64,000 nucleotides of DNA, from the NCBI RefSeq assembly GCF_016427605.1, contig NZ_JAELXQ010000002.1:766032-830031 (forward strand), given 5' to 3'. This document shows, piece by piece, positions 60,601 to 64,000 of this stretch. A model generated the notes under the pieces. It made no database searches. It was not told the origin of the DNA and saw only the letters and a program-made list of their open reading frames with translations. The position numbers and the translations under genes were made by a program. The stretch's first letter is position 1; each line of letters starts with the position of its first letter. This DNA comes from Ochrobactrum sp. Q0168 (GTDB lineage: Bacteria; Pseudomonadota; Alphaproteobacteria; Rhizobiales; Rhizobiaceae).

Positions 60601-61030
60601 GGCTCACCGGGTCCTGGTTATTCTTATCGTCTCGGGGATAGATTATTTGCAGTATGTTCTTATCGCTTAAAGGCGGAGCAGCTCTCGGCGCACCAAACAG
60701 ACATTCGAATTCGAGCTTTGAATCCGGCTCGTCCTCTGGCCACACAGCCAGACGGATGGTCGCGTTTGCGTATGGATCGGAAAGCGCGACCTGGATGGAA
60801 TTGGTTCCATTGCCGTCGCGGTCGGTCGTCGTTGTCTGCCGGCTTAGTGTGGCTTCGCCCTCCACCAATTGCCAAACGAGACTCTTTCCCGCAAGTGGCG
60901 TGTGAAAGCGGTCCTTATAGGTGATGGCTAGATCGACAAATTCATTCGCCGGAAAAGCAAAACCATTCGCCGGTGTGCTGGCCATGCAATGCAGATTATT
61001 GTTGTTTTCAGTGAGAATGAACTGTCTCAT
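57605..61030 (-). CDS. large Ig-like multidomain protein, unknown function
   Basis: 1141 residues, no signal peptide, no transmembrane helix or sorting motif. Start ATG 61030 (MRQFILTEN) after AGGAGATCAGG. Beta-rich modules with the Big/invasin-like pattern PVGTPT/PIEIIVRLTND ... TGPDGQASVMVTAL: a first domain at about 1-112, middle Ig-like repeats at about 460-540, 545-650, 658-750 and 790-890, then two C-terminal modules (about 900-1005 and 1016-1141). The first and last modules resemble parts of the split gene at 61383-62564. It may be secreted by a non-Sec route, act in the cytoplasm, or be a lectin/adhesin-like component; I do not recognise a function. Confidence 0.7.
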   Translation of the reverse strand: MRQFILTENNNNLHCMASTPANGFAFPANEFVDLAITYKDRFHTPLAGKSLVWQLVEGEATLSRQTTTTDRDGNGTNSIQVALSDPYANATIRLAVWPEDEPDSKLEFECLFGAPRAAPPLSDKNILQIIYPRDDKNNQDPVSLTDLWEDVMIVGLYATGSGEQLPDDTIDILFRGTNSYSDQLPAKMYGVYAAHQRFVEAWKTMYDVVLTADGTSSLSNCYFDDGIPIVNRVMNFWPPAGSVLEPGYTYPLRAICVDQYGSVGVNLKSHIAWSVKDASPGIQIQIDPKDNPMNDVQIAVSTITCTHASFGADGTFTLKVSLQDAEEGVDLKFDYPTFKVGGPRFTSVKPQPDDTIYEASKGCPFEVIVKDANGGAPSGRFDIAWEASMQGGGKAYFQPTPTSLNINGLAGSTVFFLDVPQGKVQNFDVTITPSVGAPYTGTYKVTANEITQVSPVSDDPLPVGTPTAVQVSLSDYGGNLLGNQKLIVAQNNEITVSDFNPETNGDGIATIWVTSTVPRTTFLSISEAANCVPTTIQLNFCEKQNNITINPPTTDIRYDSRVALIATYVDGSGLSVPAFPLDIDFKLLDGTPVPHLAYPMTVNTDPYGKSAFWFYYSTDLGYPTSLVSMIATVSTPEGSAPPKSIRLDFVGGSIHNSMTLIQPTQGAPWPVGTPIEIIVRLTNDENTPLSHYSLKWNLPAGVSPSNEQDKTGPDGQASVMVTALSAGLLNFTVDVPDANIIGYPFSINFGGKDIYDGQLVSNKIYAHNPPGATLPVHDPAKVPPVDPSDDSQVVTFTYTYTKNGVPQPGEWIRWKTQPMSTSLKFFKEDNAPTDVRPGTLSTDIFTQTDPHGRAVLKVGGVSAFVGSMGAFPDINASIGTETSNFIINTFDESGFEDNLGYVTYTPPTLDISEDYSIDRPNFKLYVPEMSPEHKNDRVVFWIKSGITNPSPREVVKLVDMQAAISGVEFPFNDIVPDTDMGHSNKFSFMLVRVDGQGYRSVFVVPPVTGEVRSNQPLPDPARSLKAPHLLHDTLTVRPGDIANGLEVFVDFDPIHWKKGKIINLIVYLNHKDGSFGENIQLSKTVTQADCDYQRDVSFNLTYQQLNGYEEGSTMQADYYIDDNWSNILETAEFNTLDPFQV

Positions 61031-61382
61031 CCTGATCTCCTGATTTTGAACAAACGGAAAAACTTGCCAGCTCCAGCCGAGCTGACAATTCAATGGGTGC
61101 AGTATGTGTTTTGGCTTTTTCCAGAATTGGGCTGCGTCTGTGCGCCTTGACGTCAATGACACTCCCTGTGCTGCAGTTGGCCACTTCGCACAGAGAAATC
61201 CAATTCAATCCGATTGGATTCTCTTTTATATGAACAGCATAACCCAAGGGCGCGTGCCGGAAGCTGATAGAACTGTGGCACAAGAGCAGGTGTGGTTCTC
61301 GACTTGCGGATAGCTGTTGCTATAGCCCGCCCCGCTGTTCCGCGGCAGGCCTCTCGCTGGAAAGCGCAATGTTACAATGCGC
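61031..61382. other. region between the two Ig-like genes
   Basis: 352 bases; ORFs here are short and unsupported. It contains an inverted repeat AATCCAAT (61197-61204) / ATTGGATT (61213-61220), which could be an operator for the Ig-like gene, and a small hairpin AGCGCA / TGCGCT near 61359-61382 after the split gene stop. Confidence 0.5.
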
Positions 61383-62564
61383 TTACTTTTTCTTAGGCGT
61401 CGGGGAGCCCGTGTTTATCTGGCCCTTGAATACCGATATGGGCTGGGCGACCTGTGCCGCACCGTCCATCAGCCAATAGTCGAGTTGAAATGTTCCCACT
61501 TGGTCCCCATACGCACAAAAGTCTTGCAGCTTGTCCCCGGAAATCGTGGCCACAATGGGGGTTTTTTTGTTATTGAAGTCTCCAGCCGCGAGCGCTCTCG
61601 TTTCAGCAACGAGTTTATCTGTTTTGGGGACAGGGCCGAAAGTGTTCGGCTGGAAGGCATTAATATATAGTTCAAAACGAACCGTGCTACCTACCTTCCA
61701 GGGGGCCGTCATTGTTTCCGGGGGGACGATCCAGAGATCCGTATCGATCGCAGCGGTTATCTGGCGCGCGTTGTGGTCCAGAGTGGCGATTTCAGGTAGA
61801 GTTCGATACAGGGGATTTTCTGGCGGATTGTATGGGCCTATGACTTCTACAGCAACAACTTTGAGAGAGAAACTATTCGCAGCCACGATGTCGTGATAGG
61901 TCATCATTCTGAATGTATTTGGGTTGCCGACGCCAAAACGCAGGTCTGTTTTTTTAACCTGAAAGCCTCCCTTTATGACCTCTTGCATCGGCAAAACGTA
62001 AAAAGCCGTCCCGTTGACCATAAGGGCCCCCAATGCTCGAGGGTATTTCTCATAGTCCGAATAAATAGATGACGACGCAGCAACAGTAATGTGATCTGAC
62101 TAGTTTGAAACCGGAATGGCACCAGATTCGTTCGTATCGACCCAAAGTTCTCCCAAAGTTTCCGTACTGGGTGCCTTAGACATAAATCCGATATAGTCCG
62201 GCAAGCCAGTGGGCTGGGCATCGGGGTAGCCCTCGGGGTAAATATGGAGCTCGATAATGGCTTCGCTCCGACCAAAGAACGAAAACTTTAAAGAGCCTTG
62301 TGGATCAGATTTCATCCTGAAGCCCTTGTAGTTCGTAGTATCCGCCCAATCCACGGTATTGCCATCGTCAGCTACAACAAAGCAATCTTGTTCCGGCATG
62401 GCGACGATGACCCATAAAGATGCCGCCGTTCCACCCGATTTCGTTTCTAGTTCTATGTCGATAGAATTCGGGCCTTTCGCCGGGACGGCGTGAGGATCAG
62501 CAGCTGGTTCCACGAAATTTTTGGATATCGGTTTGACAGTAATCGTAGGTGTTGGGGTTACCAT
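61383..62564 (-). pseudogene. shorter Ig-like paralogue interrupted by an in-frame TAG
   Basis: Upstream half (62100-62564, ATG 62564 after AAGGAA) encodes 154 residues beginning MVTPTPTITV; downstream half (to 61383) continues in the same frame after a TAG at 62100-62102, reading SDHITVAASSSIYSDYEKYP and on. There is no ATG or GTG and no ribosome-binding site between the stop and the next in-frame TTG (62033). The first half matches the large protein's N-terminal module (D-x-x-G ... A-x-I-x-L-x-V-x-P-E-x-x-P-D); the second half matches its C-terminal module (W-K-x-G ... Y-x-N ... F-G). A nonsense mutation is most likely; amber readthrough or a sequencing error is possible. Confidence 0.65.
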
Positions 62565-62978
62565 TGTAAGTTCCTTATTGGTTACAATACTCAGCAAGGA
62601 TGAGGGTATATCGGGCGTCCAACAACTGGCGGGAGCGGCATATTATTTGTTGAAGTTACCAGTTGCGCGCTGGTGCGCGGCGGCGCCGCTGTGGTCGGAC
62701 ATTTGACACGCCTGGACTGACCGCCTGTATCTCCAGGATGTGCTCTGTTCATCAGGACGTGGACGAATGAAAGATAACGCCATTTCTATATATAAATTGG
62801 ATCTATCGATACCAGATACTCAAGGAAGTAAGGTATTTCGATATGATCTAAAATTTAATTCAGAGGAAACTAATAATATTTATCACTAACTTACTAGATA
62901 TCGAAAATTATATTTTTTTATTGATTTTTTATACATATGTGAGAGAAAAAGAAAAATTATATTTATTCGAGGTCTGTA
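62565..62978. other. divergent AT-rich region before the glycine-rich gene
   Basis: Apart from the 40-codon ORF at 62767-62889, nothing supported. The last 120 bases are extremely A/T-rich and probably contain promoters for the glycine-rich gene and the divergent Ig-like gene. Confidence 0.5.
62767..62889 (+). CDS. possible 40-residue peptide
   Basis: ATG 62767 to TAA 62887-62889, encoding MKDNAISIYKLDLSIPDTQG and 20 more residues. Very AT-rich and polar, with a weak AGGA upstream. No relative recognised; it may be a chance ORF or a gene remnant. Confidence 0.3.
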   Translation: MKDNAISIYKLDLSIPDTQGSKVFRYDLKFNSEETNNIYH

Positions 62979-63905
62979 ATGTATAGAGCTACTATTATGA
63001 ATTTGAAGAGTAATTCATCTAATTTAGTTATTAGCGGAATGCTTCGTTCGATCGTTGCGCTGTCGACGTTGGCCCTGTCAAGCTCATTGCTATTGTTGCC
63101 GACCACGACTGCTTATGCGCAAACGGTCGGCGGGAATGGGGGAGGGGACCAGAATGTCGATTCGATGCCAGGCGCGGGTGGTGGACCGGGCGATCCTGGA
63201 AGTGATGGGACTCAGCAAACAAAGCCTGGTATCCCGGGCACGGGCGGCGGCGGCGGTGGCGCAGGCAGCATGCCGGGCGGGCAGGGGTACCAAGGGAACC
63301 AACATGTCATGGCGGGTGGTGCCGGTGGTGCGGGCGGAGCGCATGACGAAGCGAACGGCCAAGGTGGTCAGACCTATAGTAGCCATCTTACAGGTGGTGC
63401 AGGGCTAAATGGCGATAATGGTACCGATGTGACGGATGACGGAACGTTGGTCGCCGGCAGCGGTGGCGGCGGCGGTGCCGGTGGTTATGCCTTGATCGTG
63501 ACTGGTGGCGGCGTCGTTACGATCGGAAACCAGGCGCTCATTACCGGTGGTAAGGGCGGTGATGGCGGGAACGGTGGTATGGCTTTCGGTCAGAACCAGA
63601 CTAGCGATGGTGGCCCAGGGTTTGGTGGCAGCGGCGGCGGCGGCGGTCTTGGCATCTGGATGAAGGTTCCCGGCATAACGACGAATAACCAAGCTCAGAT
63701 CATTGGCGGGGCGGGGGGCAAGGGGGGGACCAGCCCCACGACCCCTGGAACCAAATATGGTGGGGTAGGCACGGGTAACGGCGGGGCTGGGGGTGCTGCC
63801 ATTTATGGGGGCGGGGGGGGCGGGGCGCCCTCCCTCTACACATTCTCCAGCCTGCCGGGCGGGCTTCGGGTGGGGCAGTGGGGCGTCGCGGTGTTCAATA
63901 TATAG
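62979..63905 (+). CDS. secreted glycine-rich protein
   Basis: 308 residues. A long signal peptide (positively charged N region to about residue 23, hydrophobic VALSTLALSSSLLLLP, cleavage after TAYA at residue 47) precedes a glycine-rich region (about 50-285) with GGxGGxGG and GGAGGAGG runs, ending GGLRVGQWGVAVFNI. The composition and signal resemble N-terminal passengers of autotransporters, but no beta-barrel follows before the stop at 63903. G7 and G8 tracts near the 3' end could shift frame. Alternative start ATG 62997. Function unknown. Confidence 0.75.
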   Translation: MYRATIMNLKSNSSNLVISGMLRSIVALSTLALSSSLLLLPTTTAYAQTVGGNGGGDQNVDSMPGAGGGPGDPGSDGTQQTKPGIPGTGGGGGGAGSMPGGQGYQGNQHVMAGGAGGAGGAHDEANGQGGQTYSSHLTGGAGLNGDNGTDVTDDGTLVAGSGGGGGAGGYALIVTGGGVVTIGNQALITGGKGGDGGNGGMAFGQNQTSDGGPGFGGSGGGGGLGIWMKVPGITTNNQAQIIGGAGGKGGTSPTTPGTKYGGVGTGNGGAGGAAIYGGGGGGAPSLYTFSSLPGGLRVGQWGVAVFNI

Positions 63906-64000
63906 ATGCCCGTCGTTCTGTTTGCGTGCGGCCTTCTCATCATGATCCTTGCGCTTCGTATGCTCTTTTCCCGCGCGGCCGCTCCTTCGGTAGTCTGTTT
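63906..64000 (+). CDS. possible start of a membrane protein, cut by window end
   Basis: ATG 63906 directly after the previous stop opens MPVVLFACGLLIMILALRML and remains open to base 64000, with one hydrophobic segment. No ribosome-binding site is visible, so this is weak. Confidence 0.25.
   Translation, partial: MPVVLFACGLLIMILALRMLFSRAAAPSVVC

Overview
The window looks like chromosome from an alphaproteobacterium of the Brucella/Ochrobactrum group (Brucellaceae, Rhizobiales). The reasons are a clear Omp19-type outer-membrane lipoprotein, the aerobic cobaltochelatase pair cobS-cobT, the mdh-sucCDAB cluster, the ftsY-mtaB-dapF and rimM-trmD / rplS / leuC blocks, and small dispersed palindromes of the kind common in Rhizobiales. 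Assignment to genus is recognition from sequence, not a database match. From 1 to about 56.2 kb the DNA is high-GC and densely coding with housekeeping genes. From about 56.3 kb to the end it is visibly AT-richer, with long non-coding gaps and unfamiliar genes, so this part is probably accessory.

Layout. 1-5.5 kb: end of aroB, bolA-like gene, DnaJ-domain gene, cobS, cobT. 5.5-11 kb: a queuosine-precursor transporter behind what looks like a very compact preQ1-I riboswitch, rpmB, a DUF3108 protein, and a divergent MerR regulator / Zn-Cd-Pb ATPase pair with an obvious MerR operator. 11-16.3 kb, minus strand: gloB, ispZ, ftsY, mtaB, dapF. 16.7-18.5 kb: omp19 and zapE. 19-30.2 kb: mdh, sucC, sucD, sucA, sucB, three unrelated small genes, then lpd, covering malate dehydrogenase, succinyl-CoA synthetase and the whole 2-oxoglutarate dehydrogenase complex. 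30.3-38.5 kb: small membrane protein, TraB/GumN protein, xerC, rimM-trmD-DUF4260, an NCS1 permease on the opposite strand, rplS, leuC. 38.7-48.2 kb: GGDEF protein, GNAT, sdhCDAB, VOC, OsmC, UbiH-type hydroxylase, tesB. 48.5-56.2 kb: amtB with a sigma-54 promoter and no glnK, ftsK, lolA, xth, and an ABC-F ATPase whose start lies inside a 34-codon leader ORF.

The last 7.7 kb is the most unusual part. A LuxR-type regulator with an intact acyl-homoserine-lactone-binding domain but no luxI in the window sits at the edge. It is followed by an AT-rich gap with an orphan plus-strand terminator (possible small RNA). Next comes a 1141-residue protein of Ig-like domains with no signal peptide, then a second, shorter protein sharing its first and last domains but split by an in-frame TAG. 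Facing them is a secreted glycine-rich protein with G7 and G8 tracts near its 3' end. I do not recognise a described system here; a quorum-linked surface or secreted-protein locus is an inference.

Central metabolism dominates the rest: the TCA genes at 19-30 kb and 41-45 kb supply consecutive steps from 2-oxoglutarate to fumarate, plus malate to oxaloacetate. No rRNA, tRNA, CRISPR array, insertion sequence or prophage was seen.
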